Shown piece after piece: positions 8,716 through 18,628 of a DNA stretch of 64,000 bases. A model generated the notes under the pieces. It was not told where the DNA came from. It saw nothing but the letters and a program-made list of their open reading frames with translations, and made no database searches. The position numbers were made by a program, and so were the translations under genes. The stretch comes from Chrysopilus asiliformis (lineage: Eukaryota; Arthropoda; Insecta; Diptera; Rhagionidae), in the NCBI GenBank assembly GCA_964034945.1, contig OZ035962.1, forward strand, positions 51,330,231-51,394,230, given 5' to 3'. Within the stretch, counting starts at the first letter, position 1, and the number at the start of each line of letters is the position of its first letter.

Positions 8716-10335
8716 TACTCCCCAAATAGCATCGAAAAGTACGGGAACATGAGATTTGTTCTTTGCGGCTTTAAAATGCAGCAATTTACGCAATCGGGGC
8801 TAAAAATTTACACCTATAATTCACATCCGCGTAAAAGAAGCGAAAGAAGTGACGAGCGCGTCGCACCGATTAATAATGCGTCTGCAAAGCCACAATTGCT
8901 TTATTGGGGAAATTGGTGACCCACGGTTCATCTTTGGGGCAACATTCGCTTCATGAAAATCCTGCAGCGATAGAGCAGCATTTGATGGTTTTCGGGTCGA
9001 AATAGTCTGCCACTAAAGTTTCATTAAAGCTCCCCGTCTAAGAAACACCAAAAAAAATTGATGCCTTCAGCCGCCATATTTCCCATTGGCATTTGATGGA
9101 AACGATTTCGTTTCGAGAATTAAATTTCTTATTTCAGGCGAATGACTGAAGGATATTGCATAAAAAGTGGATAGCATACATTTTTGAAACAGCATAATTT
9201 TATTGGCATCAAAATTTCATTGCAAAAGAAAAAAAAATTTGACCGATAAAATAAAATTAAAGAAATTTTTGATTAAAAACAAAATAATTTGATGGCCCAT
9301 TAAAATCTGTTTAAATTTCAGATCCAATATTGTCGAAAAATTTTAATGGCAATTAAAATCACGACATGCAATCGGAAGAAAAGTCCATTATCAAATAATA
9401 CTCCACAAAAGTTTCCATTAATTTGTCGCCATTAGATTTTTCTCGTTCGTCTTCTGCTTACGTTTTTATACCCGTATGGTGAAACCAAAGGGTATATTAA
9501 CTTTGCCTTACCGTTTGTAACGCCAAGATCCCGTCATCGCACAAAAAAATGAATTACACCAGTGTGTTTAGAATGATAAAAAAAGTTGAATTTAGCATGT
9601 CCGTCCGTCTGTCTGTCTGTCTGTCCGTCCGTCTGTCTGTGGCGCGGATTGCGGGCGCACGGATTGAGCTAGAGACTTGAAAGTTTGCACAGATCCGTTT
9701 TTCGTAAAATGCGAGGCTAAGTTCGTTAATGGGCAAAAATGGACCATTAGGGGGGGTACCCCCCATACGAACGAAATCGTTTTTTATGAATGTCTCGAAA
9801 ACGGTGCATCTTATCAAAAAAGTCCAAGAACAAAAGTTATTTAGGATATAATTCTACATAAAACTCCCATACATCAAAATCCGATTGGAATAAATTTTAA
9901 AAAATCTTATTGGAAAGTTTGACTTCAAAGTGGAATTTTGATACAACTGTTCGCTGTTCACTTAAATCACCATACGGGTTTTCAATAATTGCCAGATTGG
10001 CAATTATAGCTTTTGTTATGTTTATTTGTTCATCTCTGTTGACTCACCAAGCTAAGTAAGAATTCGAGGGAGAAAGAAAACCCGCTCGATGATTTGTGTA
10101 ATTGTGTGATATAATGCCGTCAGATGACGCTCGCGCATAAAGCTTGAGGCAACTAATTACGTCCCTGTCGTTATAATTGCGGCGCCGCAAACCGCTGAAA
10201 AGTGTTCCCCACTATGGATGTCGTTGCGCGTCTCATTGGCCGTGTTTGCGACATAAATTGCTTATCGCCGCGATTTGCATGGTGACGAAATATGGGGATA
10301 AACATCATAATTGCTGCTTAAAATGCTATTTGGGT
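8716..10335 (+). mobile_element. TIR element T, copy 1 (non-autonomous DNA transposon)
   Basis: It begins CCCCAAATAGCATCG and ends ATGCTATTTGGG, giving a TIR of about 12 bp (CCCAAATAGCAT). Its interior matches 45935-46983 over most of its length, including GAAAAGTACGGGAACATGAG, the CAGCCGCCATATTTC stretch and the right end. It interrupts an H tandem: TTTATAC on the left and CGTATGGTGAAACC on the right were once continuous. It carries a complete H at 9466-10021. There is no transposase ORF, I cannot define the target duplication, and the superfamily is unknown. Confidence 0.75.
9466..10021 (+). mobile_element. H element, reference copy with resolved empty site
   Basis: The paralogous T copy at 46.68 kb reads ACGTTTTTATTTGTTC where this copy reads ACGTTTTTATACCCG...GTTATGTTTATTTGTTC. 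The insert is therefore about 556 bp within a T-run, with no need for a target duplication. Features in order: TATACCC...GGGTATA, 13-bp subterminal repeat ACCCGTATGGTGA, (GTCY)n at 9598-9640, GGGGGGTACCCCCC at about 9752, ATCACCATACGGGT at about 9967, hairpin ATTGCCAGATTGGCAAT at about 9988, end GTTATG. Confidence 0.88.
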
Positions 10336-10336
10336 C

Positions 10337-10555
10337 GTATGGTGAAACCAAGGGTATATTAGATTTGCCTTACGGTTTATAACGCCAAGATCCCGTCATC
10401 ACACAAAAAAATTAATTACACCAGTGTGTTTACAATGATAAAAAAAAAGTTGAATTTAGCATGTCCGTGGCGCGGATTGCGGGCGCACGGATTGAGCTAG
10501 AGACCTGAAATTTTGCGCAGTTTTGTTTTTCGTAAAATGCAAGTTAATGGGCAAA
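10337..10555 (+). mobile_element. H element, left half (split by Jockey)
   Basis: The H 5' segment lacks its first bases because T1 is inserted there. It continues to AGTTAATGGGCAAA (10542-10555), which is repeated at 14592-14605 on the far side of the Jockey element. The (GTCY)n tract is reduced to one unit. Confidence 0.85.
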
Positions 10556-10797
10556 TTCAAATTCAAAAATTCTTTATTTCCTTATTATAATTTTTGTAAG
10601 AATACAATTTATTTGATGAGAGACCAGACTATTGTCTTTACAACTTCTGAACAAATAGTAGCTTTTGCTATTAAATGACTTAATGTATTTAAATAAGTTA
10701 AGGAAAATGGAGAGAAAAAAACCTTGTTATGAACTATTGTGTAAATAAAACTTAAGCCTATGCCACCAGACTAAAATTACGATAAGAGAAGAAAAAT

Positions 10798-13196
10798 TTA
10801 CAATTGATTTGTGATATTTGATGAGTGGCATCTTGTCATGAATTTTTCGTAGAGCGTCTTAATTTCCTCTTGGATTGTAGATAATTCTGCAAGCTTATGT
10901 AACCTTTTAGTAGAGTAGTCCCAGGGTAAATTAAGTATTATTTTTAAGCATTTATTTTGGACAATTTGAAGTTTTTTAATGTGAGCCAATGCACATTTGC
11001 ACCAGATTGGAGATCCGTACAACAAGATAGGACGCATTACTGTTTTGTATAAAATCATTTTATTTTCTTGACTGAGGCTAGATCTTCTATTAATTAATGG
11101 GTAAAGTATTTTTATAGACTTTAGAGTTTTTATAGATGTTTGGTTGATATGCTCATGAAAATTTAGTTTCGTGTCCAAATATATTCCTAAATATTTAATG
11201 GATTTACACCAATGGATATGTTGATCAAATACTTTGATAGTAGGATTTGGCAAGTTTTTCAGTGATCTTCTCTTGGTAAATATAGCTTGGGTTTTTGACG
11301 TATTAACTTTAATTTTCCATTTTTTGAAGTACTCTGAAATTTGGTTAAGATGTTCTTGCAGGTTATTAACTATTGCTTTCGGGTCGTTATGACAGCAGTA
11401 TGGGTGTTGTGGTATATCGGAAGTAAATATATTATAGAGTGTAGGGCTAAGGCATGAACCTTGTGGTACTCCTGCCGGTATAATTCTCGATTGAATTTTT
11501 GATGTACTGAGAAACTCTGTTTAGTTGGTGGTTAGTCGAATGTCCTTGGCGAAATCCAAATTGATGATTTGGAATAATATCGTTATTATCTATATGCTTT
11601 TGAATTCTTGAGAGTAAAACTTTTTCATAGATTTTTCCAATGGATGGTAAAAGGCTAATTGGACGATAACTACTTGCGTTCGAGAGATTTTTATTGGGTT
11701 TAGGAACTGGGATTATTGTAGCTTGTTTCCATTGACGTGGGAAATGACAATTCTTAATGCAGAAGTTGAAGATTTGTGTAAGAAAGACAATGGCTTTTTT
11801 TGGGAGGTTTTTGACTGTCTTGTTCGAAATTTTATCATAGCCTGGAGATTTTTTAGTTTTACAGAACCGAATAATTTTTGAGATCTCTTGTGGTTTGCAA
11901 AGATGAGATGGATCAATAGAAATCTGGTATGTCTCGGAACACAATTCATTTTTTACCCAGTCGTCAACTAATTTAATCGTATCGGGATTTCCTAAAGATG
12001 TTGTTAATTGATGGGCTTCAAGAAATTGATCAGCAATTACTTCTACTTTCTTACATCGTTTTTGGTCAGATAAGGAAGGAATTGTCCTTTTCTTTTTAGG
12101 AATTTATTAAGCTTCCATAACTTGTTGTTCCCTTTATCCATATTAAGCAAGGTGTTATTCCAATTACGATTCCTTGTTAGATTAATTTGGTTATGAATTT
12201 TGAATTGGAGCTTATTAAGTTCAGCCTTAAGGAAAGAACATCTAGATCTTTGCCATTGGAGTCTTTTAACATTCCTAAGTTTAATAAGAGAGCTTATTTG
12301 TTCGTCCATTTGCATTGAGCGTTTTTGGATTTCTGATTTTGGGGTGCATTTATTTACTGTATCGGAGACAAGAGTATTGAATTGTTCAATTAAGTCCTCT
12401 ATGTTGCTAAGTGATAGATTTTTTAAGATTTTTAAGTCAATCTCTTTGTTAAATAAATGACGGAATTTTGGAAAGTTGGTTTTAGAATAATTCAAAGAGA
12501 CCTTGTTTCCTGCTAGTGAGATAGTTTCGTCGTGGATGGAAAATTCAACAGGTAGATGCGGAGATGAGAGGTAGTTTATTGTAATTGGTTGAGATATATT
12601 GCTTAAGTTGGATGATATAATAAGATCTAAAAATGATGGATGGCCTTTAGGAGGGTAGAATGTGGGTTCGGTGGGTGTATGGAGTAAGCAGTTATTATTG
12701 ATAATATTGTTGTACAGGATCGTTCCAGCTTTATTGGCTCTTACACAATTCCAAAATCTATGTTTTGCATTAAAATCATTACATAGGAGAAACTCTTTAG
12801 AAGATTTCCTAAGCTTTTTTAAATCAGTATTGAAAAGGTTTAACATATTTTCATTGAGATGAGTACCTGGGAAATAGACGGCGGTTATAGTTAAGTTGCT
12901 ATTGAGTATTTTCACTGCCAATGATTTCACTACAGCAGTATTAATCACGGGTAAGGGGGAGTGACAGATATTCTTTTTGACAAAAATGGCTACGCCACCT
13001 CCAGTTTGTGATTCTCTGTCATTTCGATAAATGTTATAATTTGCTATACCAATTTTGTCTGATGGCTTAAGCCATGTTTCAGTTAAGATACATATGTCAA
13101 TATTATTAGTTTCAAATAGTTAAATAGTTCATAAGTTTTGTTACGAACGCTTTGAGCATTCCATAGAACAATTTTAAGGTTATTTATATTAATCAT
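10798..13196 (-). pseudogene. Jockey ORF2 endonuclease-reverse transcriptase, inactivated
   Basis: ORF2 starts at an ATG overlapping the ORF1 stop (about 13196). It opens with IVLWNAQSVRNK, the first APE-endonuclease motif, and breaks by a one-base frameshift near 13115. The endonuclease continues in 12043-12948 (LLCNDFNAKH, SFLDLIISS). A second frameshift lies near 12090. RT motifs follow in 11447-11944 (IIPVPKPNKN, SYRPISLLPSIGKIYEKVL, QFGFRQGHST), then a jump to IPAGVPQGSCLSPTLYN and IPQHP, then NNLQEHL. The palm segments that should carry motif A (D..KAFD) and motif C (YADD) are absent, so it cannot copy RNA. The tail is in 10798-11253 (KSIKYLGIYLDTKLNF, ILLYGSPIW). Confidence 0.9.
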
Positions 13197-14445
13197 CTAA
13201 AAATTTAATAGCTAAGTCTACTATAACTTGAAATTGCTCTACCTTTCTTCTACAACTGGCTAGTTTAGAAATTAGTTCGTTTGAGAATTGTATAAGTTCA
13301 GCTCCTGAAAACAGGTTGCTCTGTTTAGCGTTGTTGTTGCTGTTGTTGTTGTTGCTGCTGCTGTTGTTGTTGTTGCTGCTGCTGTTGCTATTATTATTGG
13401 AAAATGACTTCAATATAGTACTGTATTGTAGTTCTGGATGGCCGTTTTTGGATGTACTTTTCTTAGGATGATCATTGAATGATGGAAGGCTGTTTGTTTT
13501 GTAGTGTTGTGAGGATTTGTCGGTGGGATTGCCTATGTTTTTCCTGTTCTTTTTATAGTTATTATTTATGTACAATTTGAGGGACTCACATTTAGAGTCG
13601 TTAGCTAAATGACATTTTTGGCAGTTTGCACATTTAATATTAGTAGAGTCCACTTCTGGACATTGGCTATGGTGGTGATCTTTGGAACAAATTAAGCATC
13701 TGGTTGGTAAGTGACAGTGCGATGATCCATGTCCATAACGTTGACAGTTATAACATTGTGTTGGTAGACTCTTTTTATTTTTGTAGTAGCTCCAGTGTAC
13801 AATGGAATGCATTATAGTTGGATGGTTTGATTTTAATAAATCGAGTTTTGTTGAACCACGTACGAAATAAATCAAATAAGTTGTGTGGTCGACATACCTC
13901 TTTTGTGCGAAGTTGAAACGTTTCACATCCACAATTTGAAGTCCTAGGTCTATCAGATGTTCTTTTAGCAATTGATTATCCATACTGTGTAAGCCAGATA
14001 GGACTATTTTAACCGGTCTTTTATCCATACGCTGATAAGTGTAGAAGTTGACTTTTTTGGTGATGAGGTGTTGGAGCATCGAGTCATAATCTTCGGTTGA
14101 ATATATAAAAAGTTGCTTTCCTTTCACTGAGAGTTTGATGTTAAAGTTGGTAATGTTTATGGTTTTAACCATAACTACAATAGTGTTTCGATCTAGTTCG
14201 GGGAAAATGATTGGTGGCATTTTAACTCTTCTTTCCTGTTTGTCAACTCTGAGTGTTGGGTCCTCTAATTCACCATCAGATAGAGAAATATCGTCTAGCA
14301 ACTCGAATCGATTTTGACTTGATGTTGTTGGATGATTTGAAGTTTGATCCAAGTTGGATTTATTTCTTTTATGTGATAGCTTATCGCGTAGTAATTCTGA
14401 GGGGCCGTCGGCCCCTCTTTTAGGGCTCATGACGTCGACTTCCAA
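13189..14445 (-). CDS. Jockey ORF1 Gag-like nucleic-acid-binding protein
   Basis: A 418-residue intact ORF. The N-terminal third is acidic and low-complexity. Residues about 95-205 (IVLSGLHSMDNQLLKEHL, IVDVKRFNF) resemble the PRE_C2HC domain that precedes the knuckles in insect Jockey-clade Gags. Three cysteine knuckles follow: CYNCQRYGHGSSHC, CLICSKDHHHSQC and CANCQKCHLANDSKC. The C-terminal part holds an Asn/Ser tract encoded by a TTG/CTG-type microsatellite (13330-13395 on the + strand), then a final helix. Such proteins coat the element RNA and guide target-primed reverse transcription. The start could also be the second Met, five codons in (14430). The stop overlaps the ORF2 start in an ATGATTAA arrangement. 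Confidence 0.9.
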   Translation of the reverse strand: MEVDVMSPKRGADGPSELLRDKLSHKRNKSNLDQTSNHPTTSSQNRFELLDDISLSDGELEDPTLRVDKQERRVKMPPIIFPELDRNTIVVMVKTINITNFNIKLSVKGKQLFIYSTEDYDSMLQHLITKKVNFYTYQRMDKRPVKIVLSGLHSMDNQLLKEHLIDLGLQIVDVKRFNFAQKRYVDHTTYLIYFVRGSTKLDLLKSNHPTIMHSIVHWSYYKNKKSLPTQCYNCQRYGHGSSHCHLPTRCLICSKDHHHSQCPEVDSTNIKCANCQKCHLANDSKCESLKLYINNNYKKNRKNIGNPTDKSSQHYKTNSLPSFNDHPKKSTSKNGHPELQYSTILKSFSNNNSNSSSNNNNSSSNNNNSNNNAKQSNLFSGAELIQFSNELISKLASCRRKVEQFQVIVDLAIKFLDD

Positions 14446-14591
14446 TACGAAAAATTCTTCAAACTAAACACAAGTAAAAACGAGTACTTTCACTGAATAA
14501 ACTGAGAATCTGAGTATAAGTCTGTGCTCTCTGTAACTCAACCTCTGCGGTCAATAGTCGAACAGGAACAGGAACAGGAAATGCGGTCAAT

Positions 14592-14876
14592 AGTTAATGG
14601 GCAAAAATGGACCATACGAACGAAAACGATTTTTGCGAATATCTCAAAAACGGTGCATCTTATCAAAAAAGTCCAAAACAAAAGTTATTTAGGATATGAT
14701 TCTACATAAAACTCCCATACATCAAAATCCGATTGGAATAAATTTTAAAAAATCTTATTGGAAAGTTTGACTTCAAAGTGGAATTTTGGTACAACTTTTC
14801 GAATTTTGATACGAATATCGCCATACGGGTTTTCAGTAATTGCCAGATTGGCAATTATATCTTTTGTTATGTTTAC
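14592..14876 (+). mobile_element. H element, right half (split by Jockey)
   Basis: It resumes with the duplicated AGTTAATGGGCAAA and continues through the post-palindrome body to the hairpin and GTTATG end at about 14872. The core palindrome itself is lost (GGACCATACGAACG). Confidence 0.85.
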
Positions 14877-16277
14877 TTTCTTCTACGAAGTATAATAAAG
14901 TATTGTATTCATGAAAAATTTCGACCTCTTAATTTTGCCTAAAAAACATTTCCCGATCACTCCTGAGTCGATTGGAGTCATATTAAAAAAATGTCTTTCT
15001 GTCTATCAGTCTATCAGTCTATCAGTCTATCAGTCTATCAGTCTATCAGTCTATCAGTCTATCAGTCTATCAGTCTATCAGTCTATCAGTCTATCAGTCT
15101 ATCAGTCTATCAGTCTATCAGTCTATCAGTCTATCAGTCTATCAGTCTATCAGTCTATCAGTCTATCAGTCTATCAGTCTATCAGTCTGTCAGTCTGTCA
15201 GTCTGTCAGTCTGTCAGTCTGTCAGTCTGTCAGTCTGTCAGTCTATCAGTCTATCAGTCTATCGGTCTATCAGTCTATCAGTCTATCAGTCTATCAGTCT
15301 ATCAGTCTATCAGTCTATCAGTCTATCAGTCTATCAGTCTATCAGTCTATCAGTCTATCAGTCTATCAGTCTATCAGTCTATCAGTCTGTCAGTCTGTCA
15401 GTCTGTCAGTCTGTCAGTCTGTCAGTCTGTCAGTCTGTCAGTCTGTCAGTCTGTCAGTCTGTCAGTCTGTCAGTCTGTCAGTCTGTCAGTCTGTCAGTCT
15501 GTCAGTCTGTCAGTCTGTCAGTCTGTCAGTCTGTCAGTCTGTCAGTCTGTCAGTCTGTCAGTCTGTCAGTCTGTCAGTCTGTCAGTCTGTCAGTCTGTCA
15601 GTCTGTCAGTCTGTCTGTCAGTCTGTGTACAAGATTTCTCAAAAACTAATAGAGCTAGCGCCATGAAACTTTATAGGCATGTTGGGTCCTGAAATGGGAC
15701 GATCCTATCAACTCTTGGTGGAAATCCGTTAACCGGAAGTATCCAAAATGGCGGTTTTTCCAAAATCGCAATTTCGTTTTTCTCGATTTACTCCCAAACT
15801 ACGCGTTTTTTAGTGGCCTTAAGTATGACAAAACTTGGCAAAATTTCCCACACTTTTGTCTTTAGCTATAACTCGATATCTCAACCTGTTATCGAGATAA
15901 ACCGTTATTTCCAAAAAAACAGTTTTTTGCGATTATCTCGAAAACTAACGGGTTTTTGCTGACTGAATGTATGAAGTGAATTAATGAGAATGGCATTCTG
16001 CACAATTTTATCTTTTACCGTTATCCGTTATCTTTTACCGTTATTGAGATATTTTCATTAATATGTAAAAAATCATATTTTTGCGAATAATTTGCAAACT
16101 AACGGTTTTTCGACAAATCAGTTAAAAGAATAATTAAAGATGTTAACATTTTCTACATTTTTGCCATTTACCGTAAATTGATATCTTTTACAGTTCTCAA
16201 GTTATCTCAAATTTTGTACGTTTTTGATATTTTTAAGGCAAATCTAATATACCCTTTGGTTTCACCATACGGGTATA
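14877..16277 (-). mobile_element. H-related variant with a giant GTCY-derived array
   Basis: On the minus strand it opens with the H 5' terminus (TATACCCGTATGGTGAAACC, ending at 16277). A different body of about 600 bp follows (CTCAAAAACTAATAGAGC near 15640, and several TATCTC/GAAAACTAACG stretches), then the octamer array. It therefore shares the H head and the position of the microsatellite but not the H tail. The right-hand body has no coding capacity. The far edge near 14877 is uncertain. Confidence 0.55.
14998..15626. repeat. Octamer array (CTATCAGT)n / (CTGTCAGT)n
   Basis: About 78 copies of an 8-bp unit in four homogeneous blocks. About 23 CTATCAGT are followed by about 7 CTGTCAGT (15187-15240), about 18 CTATCAGT (one CTATCGGT near 15260), then about 29 CTGTCAGT (to 15615). 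The array is fully open in several frames, giving long ORFs of repeating SVYQSISL/SVCQSVSL, which I regard as non-coding artefacts. Confidence 0.95.
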
Positions 16278-16324
16278 AAAACAAGGAACAGAGAATAAAG
16301 TCAATAAAAGATTTCCTGTAACTA

Positions 16325-16864
16325 TTTTTATACCCGTATGGTGAAACCAAAGGGTATATTAGATTTGCCTTATCGTTTGTAACGCCAAGATCCTGTCATC
16401 ACATAAAAAAATGAGTTACACCAGTGTGTTTAGAATGATAGAAAAACTTGAATTTAGCATGTCCGCCCGTCCGTCCGTCCGTCTGTGGGCGGATTGCGGG
16501 CGCACGGATTGAGCTAGAGACTTGAAATTTTGCGCAGATTCGTTTTTCGTAAAATGCGAGGCTAAGTTCGTTAATGGGCAAAAATGGACCACTAGGGGGG
16601 GTACCCCCCATACGAACGAAAACGGTTTTTGTGAATATCTCAAAAACGGTGCATATTATCAAAAAAGTCCAAGAACAAAAGTTATTTAGGATATGATTCT
16701 ACATAAAACTCCCATACATCAAAATCCGATTGGAATAAATTTTAAAAAATCTTATTGGAAAGTTTGACTTCAAAGTGGAATTTTGGTACAACTGTTCGAA
16801 TTTTGATACGAATATCAACGGGTTTTCAATAATTGCTAGATTGGCAATTATAGCTTTAGTTATG
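16325..16864 (+). mobile_element. H element, full length
   Basis: Canonical copy: 5' stem at 16327-16357, (GTCY)n at 16461-16485, core palindrome at about 16597, hairpin at about 16830-16848 (one arm mutated to ATTGCTAGATTGGCAAT), end about 16864. Confidence 0.85.
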
Positions 16865-16867
16865 TTT

Positions 16868-17215
16868 TTTTGACGTGGATACGTCTTGGATTTTGGTTAT
16901 GGGGGTACAAATTAGAAAATCGGCGTGCTGCCATGATAACAAATTTGTAATCGATGAAACTCGATAGTTTGTGGTGACATCCGAACAGACACTGTGTTAT
17001 AAGATCCGGCCTACATTAAAGCATTGTTTAGGGTATTTTGTTATGTTAAACTATGTTCAATTATCTTTTTAAGAATCAAAATCTAAATTTTCACTGCCGC
17101 TGTTATGCTGTGTTTGCTGCTTGTAGTACAGATTTCACATTTATACTCTTTTTATGCTTCTCCTTTATGTGTATTGAATGCCATGTTATTTCGTTCTTTT
17201 CGCTCTGAAAAGTGT
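16868..17215 (+). repeat. Repeat R, copy 2
   Basis: Inverted relative to 180-540, with substitutions and small indels. It begins right at the H 3' end and runs into hAT-like sequence at about 17190. Confidence 0.6.
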
Positions 17216-18134
17216 CGCTCTTAACGGCGAAATCGTTTGCTGTGGTTTCCGACTCTCGTTCTTGGGAACGAAAATGATTTCTAATTAAGTTTTCGCTTCT
17301 TGTTCAAAGCGGTTTGTGGGTCTCGCATAAAAATGAATGAAAGCCTCGAGCGATGGCTTTTTGGTATGATGCACACACACATGTAAGTATGCAACTAGTG
17401 AGAGAACGATATTTCGCTCCCAGCATTAAGAGCCAAATACAATGATACCCACACAACATTTACGGCGACATTTCAGGTTTTAAACTCATAGGACTCTGTG
17501 CTTCTATATACAATGAATCCGACCAACTTTGTCGTCGTAAAAAGTTCAATTGAATTTAACTTTTGTCGGCCAGCTCGCATACAAAATTTAGTGGTTGATT
17601 CAAAATGAAATCTTACGGGCATGTCATAAAATCTAAATTTCTTCATTTAAAGTAAGTATTAGGAAATATAGTTCGTATGCTGTGTTGCTTAGATTTTATG
17701 ATAATTGGGTACAAAAAATGTTATATCTAGCTCACTGACTGTCACAATTCAAATGAAAGAAATAAAGAATAATCAAGACCAAGGAATGAAAAAAATGAAT
17801 TTCGAAGAACAATTAATTGAGTGCGTGGGTGAATAAAAAGTTTTATCTGTGAAAAGCAAATTATGTTTAGAACAACAAAGTGTGCGCCATTGTATATGGA
17901 GGGCGACATTGTCGCCGTAATCTGTAGCCGTAAATGTTGTGTGGGTATCATTGTATTTGGCTCTTTATAGTTGTGTTCAGGGTTGTGAGATTTTTGATCT
18001 TGGAAATCGTAGTAAATCGGCCGAAAAATAGTAGTAGAATCGATGAAATAGTAGTAAATTTATGTAAAACCTTCGTCATTATATATATAACTAATTTGAA
18101 CGAAAGACTAGAAATGGGAGTGTTTTGAACACTG
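17190..18134 (+). mobile_element. hAT-like MITE, left end missing, interrupted
   Basis: The internal text matches the 597-bp hAT MITE (TTCGTTCTTTTCGCTCT, TTGTTCAAAGCGGTTTGTGG, CGCTCCCAGCATTA). The right TIR is present (GTTTTGAACACTG, ending 18134). The left TIR is not found; repeat R lies where it should be. A separate 536-bp TIR element splits it at 17429-17964. Confidence 0.7.
17429..17964. mobile_element. MITE with about 38-bp TIRs and TTA duplication
   Basis: The left end starts AGAGCCAAATACAATGATAC and the right end is its reverse complement, with matching extended to about 38 bp. The flanks are TTA at 17426-17428 and 17965-17967. The related hAT fragments at 3587 and 31182 lack it, giving empty sites. 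It is 536 bp with no transposase. TTA duplication suggests a PIF/Harbinger-type origin, but the terminal bases are not diagnostic. Confidence 0.8.
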
Positions 18135-18172
18135 TATGTATGATATTTACTATTATATTATAAAATTATGAA

Positions 18173-18412
18173 ACCGAATATCTCAAAAACGGTGCATCTT
18201 ATCAAAAAAGTGCAAGAACATAAGTTATTTAGGATATGATTGTACATAAAACTCCCATACATCAAAATCCGATTGGAATAAATTTAAAAAAAAATCTAAT
18301 TAGAAAGTTTGACTTCAAACTGGAATTTTGATACAACTGTTCGCCGTTCACTTAAATCACCATACGGATTTTCAATAATTGCCAGATTGGCAATTATAGC
18401 TTTTGTTATGTT
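18173..18412 (+). mobile_element. H element, internal-deletion derivative (second copy)
   Basis: It carries the same GAAACCGAATATCTC joint as 6645 and the same diagnostic changes downstream (AATCTAATTAGAAAG, CATACGGATTTTC). It ends GTTATG at about 18412 and abuts the next H. Confidence 0.75.
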
Positions 18413-18628
18413 TATACCCGTATGGTGAAACCAAAGGGTATATTAACTTTGCCTTACCGTTTGTAACGCCAAGATCCCATCATCGCACACAAAAATGAAT
18501 TACACCAGTGTGTTTAGAATGATAAAAATAATTAATTTTTGCATGTCCGTCCGTCCGTCTGTCTGTGGCGCGGATTGCGGGCGCACGCATTGAGCTACAG
18601 ACTTGAAATTTTGCGCAGATCCGTTTCA
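18413..18628 (+). mobile_element. H element, 5' half
   Basis: The 5' segment and (GTCY)n tract are intact. It is truncated at GCAGATCCGTTT, where BEL/Pao sequence begins. Confidence 0.8.

Larger units (their letters stand above)
10556..14591 (-). mobile_element. Jockey-type non-LTR retrotransposon, defective
   Basis: A 4,036-bp minus-strand insertion bounded by a 14-bp target duplication (AGTTAATGGGCAAA) inside an H element. Its 3' end on the minus strand is AAAGAATTTTTGAATTTGAA, without a pure poly(A) tail. The 5' untranslated region contains a partial duplication of ATTGACCGCA and a TGTTCC repeat. ORF1 is intact, while ORF2 has frameshifts and two catalytic deletions. It is the only insertion of this family in the window. 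Confidence 0.92.

Noticed and set aside
9554..9817. An ~87-codon ORF found antisense in many H copies (starting MIRCTVFEIF), as at 1616, 2771, 8275, 16399 and 39599
   Set aside because: A second frame (MRYSQK...) is equally open over the same region, and the ORF runs into the variable GTCY tract. It reflects conservation of the repeat DNA, not selection for a protein.
14911..15692. Long ORFs of repeating SVYQSISL / SVCQSVSL
   Set aside because: A stop-free 8-bp tandem array gives open frames automatically; no start context or non-repeat domain.
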